A DNA stretch of 64,000 bases from Erysipelotrichales bacterium (GTDB lineage Bacteria > Bacillota_I > Bacilli_A > Erysipelotrichales > Erysipelotrichaceae), in contig CAJTIT010000008.1 in assembly GCA_910576345.1 (NCBI GenBank), positions 1 to 64,000 on the forward strand, given 5' to 3'. This document shows positions 27,940 through 36,582 of the stretch, piece by piece. How positions within the stretch are numbered: position 1 is the first letter of the stretch; the number at the start of each line of letters is the position of its first letter. Position numbers and translations under genes: made by a program. The notes under the pieces were generated by a model. It ran no database searches. It was given only the letters and a program-made list of their open reading frames with translations, and was not told the DNA's origin.

Positions 27940-28677
27940 CTATTTGGTAGGATGTAAGATGACATAACGAGTCTTATTGTAAATTCCTGCCACGACTATC
28001 GTTTTTCTTTTCATAACAGCTTTATAAGCTATATCAGCAACCCGTTCTGGCGACATAACAAATAACTTAAATAATAAAGTATCTTCCATGCTTGCTTTAG
28101 TGGCAAATTCTGTTTTTGTAGAGCCTGGGCATAAAGTTGTAATTGTTACGCCAGTGCCTTTGAGTTCTGCATTAATTCCTTTTGATGCAGACAAAATATA
28201 TGATTTCGTTGCTGCATAAACAGCATCATAGGGACATGATATGTAAGAGCCTGTTGAGCCTACATTTAAAATCTGTCCCTGCTTGTTACCCAACATTAAT
28301 GGCAGAAACAATTTCATCATATCTGTCACAAAAAACATATGTAAGTACATCATATCATGCTCTTTTTCCCTGCTTGTTTTAATAAAACTTCCAAACTCAT
28401 TAAAACCCGCATTATTAACAAGCACATCAATTTTCAAATCCAATTCCTGCACTCTACGGAATACATATTCAGCGGCTTCTGGCTTTTCTAGTCCATAAAC
28501 AATGAAAACTGATTTTATGCGGAAAGTCTGCGACAGATGATTTGATAATTCTTTCAATTTATCCTTATTTTTTGCTACCAAAATCAAGTTGTAACCTTGC
28601 TGTGCAAATTTGACAGACAGAGCCTTTCCTATTCCGCTTGTACAGCCTGTTATCAAAGCTATTTTATTATTTTTCAT
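27940..28677 (-). CDS. Short-chain dehydrogenase/reductase
   Basis: 245 residues. Rossmann nucleotide loop TGCTSGIG (about 9-16, TGxxxGxG), NNAG (about 87-90), catalytic Ser in NVGSTGS and YAATK (YxxxK) near 153-157. All SDR catalytic residues are thus present, for an NAD(P)-dependent alcohol/ketone reduction of unknown substrate. The chosen ATG 28677 follows GGAGGGATTGCAT; the longer frame upstream is inside merR. It overlaps the end of merR by 11 bp, so it is coupled to that regulator. Confidence 0.85.
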   Translation of the reverse strand: MKNNKIALITGCTSGIGKALSVKFAQQGYNLILVAKNKDKLKELSNHLSQTFRIKSVFIVYGLEKPEAAEYVFRRVQELDLKIDVLVNNAGFNEFGSFIKTSREKEHDMMYLHMFFVTDMMKLFLPLMLGNKQGQILNVGSTGSYISCPYDAVYAATKSYILSASKGINAELKGTGVTITTLCPGSTKTEFATKASMEDTLLFKLFVMSPERVADIAYKAVMKRKTIVVAGIYNKTRYVILHPTK

Positions 28678-29119
28678 ATGCAATCCCTCCGAGAAGTTCT
28701 TTGAAATGTTCCCATTCCATGAGATAATCCATACACTTTTGAGATTCAGTATTTTTATCATTTAAAACTTCGTCATAAAATTCAATCTTCTTTTTTATCA
28801 GCAATAATAAATCTTGGTATGCCTTTATCTTCCCTATAATAAAAGCTTCATGCTCAACTAAAATATTTTTTCGCTCTGGTATAGAGTTTTCCCCACCATG
28901 TTTAAGTAGAGAAATATATTGTTTTATTTTGCACATCGGCATATCTGTATCCCGTAAACAACGGATTAAAAATATCCATTCAATATCCGATTCAGAATAA
29001 ATCCGTCTGTTCATTTCATCCCGTTCAATTTGGGGTAACAGACCTTCCCTCTCATAATAAAATAATGTGTCTTTCGTAATCCCTAGTTTTTGCGCTACCT
29101 CATTTGTTGTATAGTTCAT
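28667..29119 (-). CDS. MerR-family regulator
   Basis: 150 residues. N-terminal MerR wing-helix MNYTTNEVAQKLGITKDTLF, then YYEREGLLPQIERDE..RRIYSESDIEWI. A coiled-coil dimer region follows (about 75-130). No Cys-rich metal site, so it is of the drug/stress-sensing subgroup (TipAL/YfmP-like). It heads a unit with the overlapping SDR gene. The upstream promoter has a 19-bp spacer, which MerR proteins activate by twisting, so self-activation together with the SDR is likely. Confidence 0.9.
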   Translation of the reverse strand: MNYTTNEVAQKLGITKDTLFYYEREGLLPQIERDEMNRRIYSESDIEWIFLIRCLRDTDMPMCKIKQYISLLKHGGENSIPERKNILVEHEAFIIGKIKAYQDLLLLIKKKIEFYDEVLNDKNTESQKCMDYLMEWEHFKELLGGIAYEK

Positions 29120-29138
29120 ATGGACACCTCCTCAAATA

Positions 29139-29169
29139 AAAATAAACTATGGTGTACGCTCCATGTCAA
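29139..29169 (-). promoter_or_regulatory. MerR-type promoter with 19-bp spacer
   Basis: Minus strand TTGACA (29169-29164), 19 bp containing the dyad ATGG..8..CCAT, and TATTTT (29144-29139). Ribosome site GGAGGTG follows before merR. Long spacer plus central dyad is the hallmark of MerR-controlled promoters. Confidence 0.75.
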
Positions 29170-29230
29170 TATATAAGTACAAATTTATCTGTTGGAAATT
29201 TAGACAGGCGGCATTTCAGCCGCCAACCTA

Positions 29231-29605
29231 TTATGTATAAATGATTTCCTCGTTTACAATCTCCCTCGCACAAGCCCTTATGTTACCTAGCCGTCCTGTC
29301 CATTCTAAGGCGTTTTCTTCCTTTAGCTGTTCCGTTATGCCCTGTGCCTGTTTCATGCCCTCTATGAGCCTTTCAAAACGTTCCTGCGCCTGCCTGTCAA
29401 TATCGGCAAGGTAAGCGTTGAGCCTGCCGCTTGTGAGAAGATTTGTGTATATAACCTTACAGTACTGCTTTAGGTAGTCCAGATGCTGCCGCCCGAATAA
29501 GCCAATCGGCTGTTCTTTTTCGGGCGGTAAGGCAAGGCAGGGGATAAAGTAATCCCCCTGTCGTTCAAATTCGCCGCAAATTTTTTCAAAGATTGTTTTC
29601 TCCAT
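29231..29605 (-). CDS. TnpV-like transposon-encoded protein
   Basis: 124 residues, no known enzymatic motif. MEKTIFEKICGEFERQGDYF start, LFGRQHLDYLKQYCK middle, and the GRLGNIRACAREIVNEEIIY end are typical of TnpV of Tn4451-like elements. ATG 29605 with GGAGGTAC upstream is preferred to the earlier in-frame codons. Lies 25 bases after the recombinase gene. Another intact copy is at 34285, a broken one at 44370 and a C-terminal scrap at 42069. Role in transposition is not established. Confidence 0.8.
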   Translation of the reverse strand: MEKTIFEKICGEFERQGDYFIPCLALPPEKEQPIGLFGRQHLDYLKQYCKVIYTNLLTSGRLNAYLADIDRQAQERFERLIEGMKQAQGITEQLKEENALEWTGRLGNIRACAREIVNEEIIYT

Positions 29606-29629
29606 TATGTGTACCTCCGCTATCATATT

Positions 29630-31291
29630 TTATTTTGCCATCACTGTTTTTCGCGGGCAGTCCCTTTTTTTGCGGGGCTTCCGAGTCATCTTCGTCTTGA
29701 CAGTCTGCTCCCCTATGTAACCGCCGAAGCGGTAACAGATTTTGACGGTCTGCTGCATCCCGTCCTCTGTTTCCGTTCGGTCAGACACCTCAATCCGCTC
29801 TACTAAAAGATTAAGGTTCTCGGCGGTCAGTTCCGTTATCCCCACATACCCTGCCATCAGTTCTGCCCACTGCACTGCATTATTCTTGCTGTCCTTAACT
29901 TCCTGCAACGCATCTTCAAGCGTTGCTATCTGCCCCAATAGTTTCCCCTGTTCGGTCTGGTACTTATCAATCAATCGGGTGAAATTTTCATTGGAAATAC
30001 GCCCTGCAAGGGAATCTTCATACAGACGGTCAAACAATCTAGTCACTTCATCATTCCTCGCCTGTTTCAGTTTCGTTTCATTGTTTTTACCCCTGTTCCC
30101 ATCCGCTCTGGCATTCATCTTCACCGCCAGAGCCACCGCTTTTTCCCTGTCTTCAAAGGCAAGGCGGGCATGGTGCTGAATATCGGCAAGCACGGCATTG
30201 TATAAATCCTCGTAGTAAATACGGTGGTCTGTGCAGGCTTTTGTGTTGTGGGCGTAGGTGGTGCAGACATAGATACGGTGCCTGTCCCTGCCCCAGTACC
30301 GCAGGGCAAGGGCTTTCCCGCAAGCGCCGCACTTCACAAGCCCAGAGAAAACCGACACAAAATTATTTGTCGTGTCACGCTTCCTGCTCAGGATTTTTGC
30401 GTTCGCCCCGTCAAAGATTTCCTGCGAAACCAATGGCTCGTGGGTATTGTCTGTCCGTATCCATTCTTCCTCTGGCAGCTTCTTATATTTGCCGAGTTTA
30501 AAAATGGCTTCCGTCTTGCACATCACGGAATGACCGAGATACACGGGGTTTCCTATCATGTTTCGTATGATGGTGTGCGACCATTCATACTGGTTCTGGG
30601 GGTTTTTGAACCGTTCGGGGTAATGCTTCTCCCCACGGGTATGCTGCCACCATGAGGGGCAGGGCACTTTTTCATCCCGAAAAATACTTGCTATCTTGTG
30701 CGCCCCCATGCCCGCATTTGCAAGCTCAAAAATCCGTCTTACAATCCATGCCGTCTCTCCATCGACTACCAGCTTATTATGGTTGTCAGACGATTTGCGG
30801 TATCCGAACGGCGCATAGGAGCAGCGGTAAAGCCCCGCTTTCGCCCTCGCCCGAATGGAAGAACGGATTTTCCGTGAATTGTCCCTGCTGTAAAATTCAT
30901 TCATCACGTTCTTCAGTGCGGCAATGTCGTTGTTTTTGTTGGCGGTGTCCACGCAGTCATTGACGGCGATGTACCTCATGTTTTTCATTGGGAAATAAAT
31001 CTCCGTGAAATGCCCGACCTTTAAATGGTCACGCCCCAGACGTGACAAGTCCTTTGTGATTACCACGTCAATCTTCCCCGCATCAATGTCATCCAGCATA
31101 CGGTTAAAATCTGGCCTGTCGAAATTCAAGCCGCTCCAACCGTCATCCACATAGGTTTCAACGACTAAAAACCCATGCTCCCTTGCATACTGTGCCAGCA
31201 TCGCTTTTTGCGTTTTTATGCTCTCGCTGTCCCCCTGCGCCATGTCATCTTTTGACAGCCTACAGTACAAGGCGGTTCTTAAAATACCCAT
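29630..31291 (-). CDS. Intact large serine recombinase (TnpX/TndX type)
   Basis: 553 residues. Resolvase domain (about 5-150) with catalytic Ser in YCRLSKDD (about residue 14) and the RLGRDH arginines. Recombinase domain (about 165-270), zinc ribbon (CGACGKALALRY ... KAC, about 318-352), coiled coil (about 380-470) and a C-terminal domain ending in a Lys/Arg-rich tail. It would cut and join DNA at a pair of att sites to move its element. Codon use is GC-richer than the chromosomal genes, a sign of transfer. Its own end sites are not evident to me; a palindrome lies about 25 bases upstream of the start (31315-31344). The TnpV gene follows. Confidence 0.92.
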   Translation of the reverse strand: MGILRTALYCRLSKDDMAQGDSESIKTQKAMLAQYAREHGFLVVETYVDDGWSGLNFDRPDFNRMLDDIDAGKIDVVITKDLSRLGRDHLKVGHFTEIYFPMKNMRYIAVNDCVDTANKNNDIAALKNVMNEFYSRDNSRKIRSSIRARAKAGLYRCSYAPFGYRKSSDNHNKLVVDGETAWIVRRIFELANAGMGAHKIASIFRDEKVPCPSWWQHTRGEKHYPERFKNPQNQYEWSHTIIRNMIGNPVYLGHSVMCKTEAIFKLGKYKKLPEEEWIRTDNTHEPLVSQEIFDGANAKILSRKRDTTNNFVSVFSGLVKCGACGKALALRYWGRDRHRIYVCTTYAHNTKACTDHRIYYEDLYNAVLADIQHHARLAFEDREKAVALAVKMNARADGNRGKNNETKLKQARNDEVTRLFDRLYEDSLAGRISNENFTRLIDKYQTEQGKLLGQIATLEDALQEVKDSKNNAVQWAELMAGYVGITELTAENLNLLVERIEVSDRTETEDGMQQTVKICYRFGGYIGEQTVKTKMTRKPRKKRDCPRKTVMAK

Positions 31292-31557
31292 TCAACCCAT
31301 CCCCTAGTATAATGTAATTGACTTATCCAATGAGTCAAATTACATATATCTCTTTCTAGCTGATTTTGTTAGAATAGAAAAGTGAATGTGTACTTTATCA
31401 TCCCCTTGTAGCTTGACTACCTAAGAAAGTCTATTACCACAACACTTAACCGTAATTGTGATAAGTTGGATAAGTCTTTAGAACTTGTATTTCTCACTAG
31501 GATCTTTGGTTTCTTGTTTGTGGAGCTCACTTCACATGTTAGAAAAGTCGTGTCTCT

Positions 31558-31765
31558 ATGTTCTTTATTGGTATTGATGTCGGTAAATTCAATCATTGCT
31601 GCTCTGTGATTAACTCCGATGGTGAGTGCCTTTTGGATCCCTTCTTCTTTGATAATAATCATGATGGCTTTGATCTTCTTTTACATAACATCAAACAGTT
31701 TCGCTCCTCTCGTCATATCTCCGGCTTGGAATCCACCGGTCATTATGGCGATAATCTTCTTCGGC
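31558..31765 (+). pseudogene. Truncated IS110-family transposase (N-terminus)
   Basis: MFFIGIDVGKFNHCCSVINS, followed by FFFDNNHDGFDLLLHNIKQF and GLESTGHYGDNLL. These are the first DEDD catalytic block of IS110/IS1111 transposases (GIDVGK with the Asp) and the Glu-containing ESTG block. The frame then runs into the sigma-like repeat at about 31765. The C-terminal catalytic Ser domain is missing. Upstream, 31374-31557 probably is the IS110 5' region, which has no gene. Confidence 0.8.
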
Positions 31766-32285
31766 TTGCCTGCGGCGGCAGAAGTCCGTATAGGATAATT
31801 CCACATAGACATTGTTTTCTTTGATATATACTTTTCTTGGTGCATACTTCACCGTAAGTACCTCCCATCTGAATTTTTGAAATGCTAAAATCCAGATGGA
31901 GAGGGCGGGGAGCGGCAATGAATACCAGAAACAGCCCTGCGGCACATTCCGATAAAAAACGACAAAAGAAAAACCGCAAAGGTTCTGTGACCTCTACGGT
32001 TATAGGAGATACATATTCTGTTAAGCAGAGATTCTACTTCTGGTTTCATGGTGAGAAGTAGCGTTGCATGGGCAGGGATTTTTTTAACTGGCTTCTTGCC
32101 AATCCCCGATATGCTATGTATAAGTCAATTCTGCGTTGCATGAGCAGATAAATTACTGCCCGAAAAAAGGACATAAAAATCCCTCCAAACTTTAAAACAG
32201 GTCTGGAGAGTGTCTGTTAAGTCTTTTCGGGCATAGCAATACCGCCCACCAAAACACCGTTTTTTTATATGGTGGGCGTTTGCTT
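31764..32285. repeat. Direct repeat, copy 2 (element leader region)
   Basis: Same orientation and order of blocks as 25731-26250. It ends in a perfect 9-bp inverted repeat (CGCCCACCA / TGGTGGGCG) around 32248-32282. The two copies are 6.0 kb apart and could recombine. Confidence 0.8.
31766..31852 (-). pseudogene. 5' fragment of the sigma-70-like gene
   Basis: From GTG 31852 (GGAGG upstream), KYAPRKVYIKENNVYVELSY and DFCRRRQAEED are the same as the start of the intact gene at 25307-25816, cut by the IS110 fragment at 31765. Confidence 0.75.
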
Positions 32286-32354
32286 TAAAACCGTATGAAA
32301 TAAAATAGAGCCGACAAACTATGATTTTATTTCACAAGTTCATCGGCTCCGCAT

Positions 32355-32528
32355 CTATGTGTCTGGCTCTGTGATGACTGCTATTTGTAAATTTTCTGCT
32401 TTAATCAATGTTTCCTGTTTACATTTCGGGCAGTAGAGGGGATAATTCTTCAAAATCGTATCTTCTCTAATTCTGTCACGGGTTTTACTGCCACAGACAG
32501 GACATAGTATCCATTCTGTCTTACACAT
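32355..32528 (-). CDS. Cysteine-rich KTR-domain protein
   Basis: 57 residues, intact. Two zinc knuckles: LCPVCGSKTRDRIRED (about 8-23) and YCPKCKQETLI (about 32-42), then IAVITEPDT. Four Cys in two CPxC pairs suit one structural zinc; the 'KTR' after the first pair names the family. Such proteins are frequent in conjugative transposons beside regulators; their job is unknown. Begins 9 bases after the end of the CPBP gene on the same strand, with AGGTGA in front of the ATG, so likely cotranscribed with tetR and CPBP. Fragments of relatives remain near 11300 and 42143. Confidence 0.85.
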   Translation of the reverse strand: MCKTEWILCPVCGSKTRDRIREDTILKNYPLYCPKCKQETLIKAENLQIAVITEPDT

Positions 32529-32537
32529 AAAATCACC

Positions 32538-33455
32538 TCAACTATTCATCTTATGACTAGGCAGCTTAAATAAAAGTAGAATTGCACCTATCAACAGCAC
32601 ACTCATACCAATAATGCCAGATGGGTTTGGACCGAGCAGAACGCTTTGCGTGGACAGTGATATAAAAATCGGTGTTTCCCCAATAATATTTACTGCTCCA
32701 TGAATTATGGACGCATACATACAGTTATTAGTTTTTAATGTTACAAAAGACATATATATGCCAATTGTCATGCAGAATAATATCATCATAGCAATACCAC
32801 TGTATGGTGCGCCTACATAATTCAAGCCATAATTCATTCCAGAATATATAAGCGGTGCATGAGCCATCCCCCATAATGCCCCGATTAATAACACTGCCTG
32901 TCTTGTAGTCATTTTTTTGCAAAGAAGCGGCAATAAATATCCCTGCCACCCTATATCCTCGCCTAATGCAATAAACCACGATGGAACACAAAATGCTGAA
33001 ATAATACAAACTACCATTCCCATGATTAACAAAGACGGTACTGTAAAGTTAATTTCCGATGGAGCACCAAAACTACCAAAAGTCTGGATTATGTAATTTC
33101 CGCTATAATCTAAATCATTTGGGAATATTAAATAGAATGAAACAGCTCCCACAAAAACTAAAACAGCAGGCACAAACATAGCAACCAGGGCAAATTTTTT
33201 GTTTTTCCACACTCTGGGGTCATATGCTATGGAAGACTTATCGCCTGTGATTTTCCTTGTGAAAAATACTGATAAAGCCGGCGTTCCCATAAAAATAATG
33301 GGAAAGCCCAAAAAAGAATAAATAACATTACCCGCACTATCAGATAAAAGAATCGCAATTAGCCACAAGCCATAATACACACCAAAAACGATTGCTAAAT
33401 AAACAAAAATTCTTTTGGTTTCAATTTGATGAAAATTAAATTTATCTGTTTTCAT
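32538..33455 (-). CDS. CPBP-family intramembrane metalloprotease
   Basis: 305 residues, about eight TM helices. CPBP motifs: GEDIGWQGYLLP (about 166-177, the Glu/Asp-rich motif 1), WGMAHAPLIY (about 195-204, motif 2 His) and SIIHGAVN (about 251-258, motif 3). These residues bind the zinc of CAAX-type/abortive-infection proteases in the membrane. Bacterial members often protect against own bacteriocins or process peptides. Start overlaps the stop of tetR by 4 bp (ATGA), so it is the controlled partner of that regulator. Confidence 0.9.
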   Translation of the reverse strand: MKTDKFNFHQIETKRIFVYLAIVFGVYYGLWLIAILLSDSAGNVIYSFLGFPIIFMGTPALSVFFTRKITGDKSSIAYDPRVWKNKKFALVAMFVPAVLVFVGAVSFYLIFPNDLDYSGNYIIQTFGSFGAPSEINFTVPSLLIMGMVVCIISAFCVPSWFIALGEDIGWQGYLLPLLCKKMTTRQAVLLIGALWGMAHAPLIYSGMNYGLNYVGAPYSGIAMMILFCMTIGIYMSFVTLKTNNCMYASIIHGAVNIIGETPIFISLSTQSVLLGPNPSGIIGMSVLLIGAILLLFKLPSHKMNS

Positions 33456-34039
33456 ATATTTCTCCCTTGTTCATCTTTATTTGCCTGTGATAAAAAAGCA
33501 CTGGCGGTTTGCTTGACCATCGCTGCTACTTCCTCTTTTGAAGATGTTACAATTCCAGAAGCAATAAATGAAGCAAGTCCATGTGTATAAATCATCATAT
33601 CCCTATAAAATACGCTTACTTTTTCTGTTGGGATTTTTAGTTGTGAAGCAATTTGCTCTATCATTAAACTGTTCTCATCTGCAGTAGTAAACACATCTAA
33701 ATTTCCTGCACTAAAACCACTGTCGCCACTCATATAAAGGTAACTAAATAACCGAGGCTGCTCGAAAGCTATTTTAATATAGGACATTCCGACATTTGCA
33801 AATGCTTCTATTCCATTTACGCGTGACCGCATTTTTTCATTGGCATAATTCAAGGCATATTCAGCTAATGCCTTGCGAAGACCCTCCATATTTCCGAAAT
33901 GCCATACTAAGGGTTGTGTAGAGCAACCAATTTCTTTTGATAATGTCTTGATATTGATAGCTGAATACCCATCACGAATAAGCATTTTCAATGCTGCTTC
34001 CAAAATGACTTCCTTTGAAATCTGCGTTTTCCTTGCCAT
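33452..34039 (-). CDS. TetR-family regulator of the CPBP operon
   Basis: 195 residues. HTH (about 8-50) ILEAALKMLIRDGYSAINIK, then TLSKEIGCSTQPLVWHFGN. The start ATG 34039 follows AGAGGTGG; the longer reading (MIMEI) begins within the likely operator. C-terminal ligand-binding domain unassigned. Controls its own promoter and the coupled CPBP protease gene through the palindrome at 34059-34086 (inference). Confidence 0.88.
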   Translation of the reverse strand: MARKTQISKEVILEAALKMLIRDGYSAINIKTLSKEIGCSTQPLVWHFGNMEGLRKALAEYALNYANEKMRSRVNGIEAFANVGMSYIKIAFEQPRLFSYLYMSGDSGFSAGNLDVFTTADENSLMIEQIASQLKIPTEKVSVFYRDMMIYTHGLASFIASGIVTSSKEEVAAMVKQTASAFLSQANKDEQGRNI

Positions 34040-34058
34040 ATTACCACCTCTAATTTCC

Positions 34059-34114
34059 ATAATCATATTTATATAAATATAATTATATTATAGCTTTATC
34101 CAGCGTTTTGTCAA
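34059..34114 (-). promoter_or_regulatory. Promoter and operator of tetR-CPBP
   Basis: TTGACA (34114-34109), 16 bp, TATAAT (34092-34087), then a 28-bp palindrome (ATAATTATATTTAT and its complement with one mismatch, 34059-34086) between -10 and the ribosome site. Confidence 0.85.
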
Positions 34115-34228
34115 TCCCTCTGGATATAAGTTTACAAATTTTTTGTATACAAAATTACCATCCGAAAATAATAGGTAACGCTTTTCTCTACTATATCGCC
34201 TTTATCCCCAACGGTTATAAGGCAAAGA

Positions 34229-34258
34229 TAAAAAGGGTAAGGTTATTTGACCTTACCC
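34229..34258 (-). terminator. Terminator of tnpV
   Basis: Minus strand GGGTAAGGT / ACCTTACCC stem with a 6-nt loop followed by TTTTT, 26 bases after the stop. Confidence 0.85.
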
Positions 34259-34284
34259 TCCAATTTGGGCTTGTTATGTGTTAC

Positions 34285-34659
34285 CTATGTGTATATGATT
34301 TCCCTCTCTACAATCTCCCTCGCACAAGCCCTTATGTTATTGAGCCGTCCTGTCCATTCTAAGCCATTTTCTTCCTTTAAGCGTTCCGTTATGCCCTGTT
34401 CCTGTTTCATATCCTCTATGAGCCTTTCAAAGCGTTCCTGTGCCTGCCTGTCGATTTCGGCAAGGTATGTATTCAGCCTGCCGCTTGTGAGAAGGTTGGT
34501 GTATGTAACCCTGCGGTACTGCTTCAGATAGTCCAGATGCCGCTGTCCCCATGTGCCTATTGGCTGTTCTTCTTCGGCGGGTAAAGCTATACATGGAATT
34601 AAATAGTCACCTTGCCTTTCGTATTTGCCGCCCAGTTCCTCAAAAATCGTCTTTGCCAT
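34285..34659 (-). CDS. TnpV-like protein, second intact copy
   Basis: 124 residues, aligned end to end with the copy at 29231-29605 (e.g. TWGQRHLDYLKQYRRVTYTN, GRLNNIRACAREIVEREIIY). ATG 34659 is preceded by a GGGGGTAACAG region with a weak ribosome site. It is likely the outermost gene of the element; beyond it, at about 34680-34740, chromosomal sequence with the DUF4230 gene begins. Confidence 0.8.
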   Translation of the reverse strand: MAKTIFEELGGKYERQGDYLIPCIALPAEEEQPIGTWGQRHLDYLKQYRRVTYTNLLTSGRLNTYLAEIDRQAQERFERLIEDMKQEQGITERLKEENGLEWTGRLNNIRACAREIVEREIIYT

Positions 34660-34788
34660 TGTCTGTTACCCCCACATTCTTTTTTTATTTTGAATGACCG
34701 CAAAATCCGTCCTACATCCGTCGGTTGTAGGATTTATTTTTTCATAATATATGGTATAATTTTACTAACTAAGCAAGGGAGGCAGCGT

Positions 34789-35520
34789 ATGAAAGTTCTG
34801 GATACTTTAGGAAAAGTAAAAAAAGCCATAGGTGGAATTGTTGCGATCGTAATCACCATCGCCGTTATTTTTACTGCGGGCGTTATGTATGCAGGAAGAA
34901 ATGCCGATCCGGTTGTAACATCAACCGCGTTGACCCAACAGCTTCAAGAAGTCAGTGAACTGGCAGTTATGGAGTATAATTACACCAAAGTCGGTAAATT
35001 TGAGAATTCACTAACCTTCAACGGCTGGAACATTCCGTTGACTAAGAAAAGCTTTCTTTTAACGTATGCAGGGGAATTAAAAGCGGGTGTGCGTATGGAT
35101 CAGGCAGAAGTAGAAGTGCAGGGAAAAAATATCACCGTTTTATTGCCACCGGTAGAAATATTAAGCAATATCATCGATGAAAACAGTATTGAAGTTTATG
35201 ATGAAACAAAGAATATTTTTAATCCGATCAGTGTGGAAGATTATACATACTTTGCGACAGAACAGAAAGAGCGTGTCGCTGATGAAGCAATCGAAAATGG
35301 TTTATTAAGTGAAGCTGCCACAAAAACACAATCAACCATACGAAAATATTTTAATATGATCCCGGAAATCAAAGAAGATTATAATATAGAAATAAAATTC
35401 AAAGAGATCACAGAAGACGATCAAAACAATGAAACTACAACACCAAACAGTAGTGAATCAAAAGAACCAGAACAAAACGAGGAAAACAAACAGGAAAAAA
35501 AAGAATCCATTCTTCAATGA
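34789..35520 (+). CDS. DUF4230 membrane-anchored protein
   Basis: 243 residues. A TM helix (about 15-35) with short cytoplasmic N-terminus; outside is the DUF4230 domain (about 45-200; LTFNGWNIPLTKKSFLLTYA, GELKAGVRMD, ITVLLPPVEIL). The tail is Asn/Glu/Lys-rich. Function unknown; widespread in Gram-positives. GGGAGG 6 bases before ATG 34789. Upstream are a hairpin (34707-34737, AATCC...GGATT) and TATAAT at 34756 as a likely -10. Downstream glycosyltransferases point to a surface role. Confidence 0.85.
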   Translation: MKVLDTLGKVKKAIGGIVAIVITIAVIFTAGVMYAGRNADPVVTSTALTQQLQEVSELAVMEYNYTKVGKFENSLTFNGWNIPLTKKSFLLTYAGELKAGVRMDQAEVEVQGKNITVLLPPVEILSNIIDENSIEVYDETKNIFNPISVEDYTYFATEQKERVADEAIENGLLSEAATKTQSTIRKYFNMIPEIKEDYNIEIKFKEITEDDQNNETTTPNSSESKEPEQNEENKQEKKESILQ

Positions 35521-35521
35521 A

Positions 35522-35550
35522 AAAGCAGTGATAAAGCTGTTTTTTTAACA
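35522..35550 (+). terminator. Terminator after the DUF4230 gene
   Basis: AAAAGCAG / CTGTTTTT stem with an 8-nt loop and a T7 run starting right after the stop codon. Confidence 0.75.
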
Positions 35551-35653
35551 AATTTCTTTAAGAAGAAGATATTGAAACCCGTATGATTTTGGTAGAAATT
35601 GAGTGAATGAAGAATTTGTGGTAAACTAATACTACAAAGAAAGCAGGTATAGG

Positions 35654-36577
35654 ATGAATCGAATCTTGGTATTGATGTCTACGTATCAAGGAGAACGTTA
35701 TCTGAAAGAACAGCTGGAAAGCATCTTGCATCAAAGCGAACCAGCCGATATTTTGATCAGAGATGATGGCTCCAATGATCAAACAAGGTCCATTTTAAAT
35801 GAATATGCACATACATATCCCCAAATCAGAGTTATTTATGGAGACAACATTGGAGTTGTGAATAGTTTTTTTGCTTTATTAAAAGACGCAAAAGGATACG
35901 ACTTTTATGCGTTCAGTGATCAAGATGATGTGTGGATGGAGGACAAACTTTCTTGTGCCATCGCTAAGTTGAAAGACTTGGATTCGACCAAACCTGCATT
36001 ATATGCATCCTGTTCTTTACTGGTCGACGATCAGTTAAACGGCATCTCAACGACGCAGATCAATCGAAGAGGACTGACTTTCTATAATGTATTGATACAA
36101 AATTTAATGCCCGGTCATGCACAAGTATTCAATCAAGCAATGTTAGATTTCATACAAGCGCATCCGGTGGATACAAGCAAAGTCGTTGTACATGATTTCT
36201 GGCTGGCACTATTAGGCATTACGTTTGGCAACGTGGTCTTTGACAACACCTATCATACGTATTATCGTCAACACGGAAACAATGAAATCGGTTATGGACA
36301 CGGCGCATTTGGATGGCTGATCGAACGTCTGCGTCGGGTGTATCATGCAAAGGCAAAAGAAATCACCGTACAGAATCAACTGTTTTACGATACGTTTTAT
36401 GAGAAGTTAACGACAGCGCAAAGACAGGAACTAAAAAAACTTTTGGGATCACAGAAAAACTGTTTCCTACGATTTCGCTATTTGATGCATGCGAAAGTCT
36501 ACCGACAAAAAAAAAGAGAGACTTTTTTATTCTATCTTCTTTATTTTTTAGGCGGATATAAAGTAAATAAGGAGTGA
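35654..36577 (+). CDS. GT2 glycosyltransferase (rhamnosyltransferase-like)
   Basis: 307 residues. GT-A fold start VLMSTYQGERYLKEQLESIL; nucleotide-sugar sites DDGSND and the DxD-like DQDDVW (about 92-97). C-terminal part is basic, likely at the membrane face. Transfers a sugar from a nucleotide donor onto a cell-surface polysaccharide; donor and acceptor are not deducible. Stop overlaps the ribosome site of the next glycosyltransferase, so they are cotranslated. Weak GGTATAGG ribosome site before ATG 35654. Confidence 0.85.
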   Translation: MNRILVLMSTYQGERYLKEQLESILHQSEPADILIRDDGSNDQTRSILNEYAHTYPQIRVIYGDNIGVVNSFFALLKDAKGYDFYAFSDQDDVWMEDKLSCAIAKLKDLDSTKPALYASCSLLVDDQLNGISTTQINRRGLTFYNVLIQNLMPGHAQVFNQAMLDFIQAHPVDTSKVVVHDFWLALLGITFGNVVFDNTYHTYYRQHGNNEIGYGHGAFGWLIERLRRVYHAKAKEITVQNQLFYDTFYEKLTTAQRQELKKLLGSQKNCFLRFRYLMHAKVYRQKKRETFLFYLLYFLGGYKVNKE

Positions 36578-36582
36578 AAGCC

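Noticed and set aside
31315-31344. Inverted repeat GTAATTGACT / AGTCAAATTAC upstream of the recombinase as an att site
   Set aside because: Imperfect and unpaired; no second copy was seen at the other side of the element, so a regulatory site or chance is as likely.
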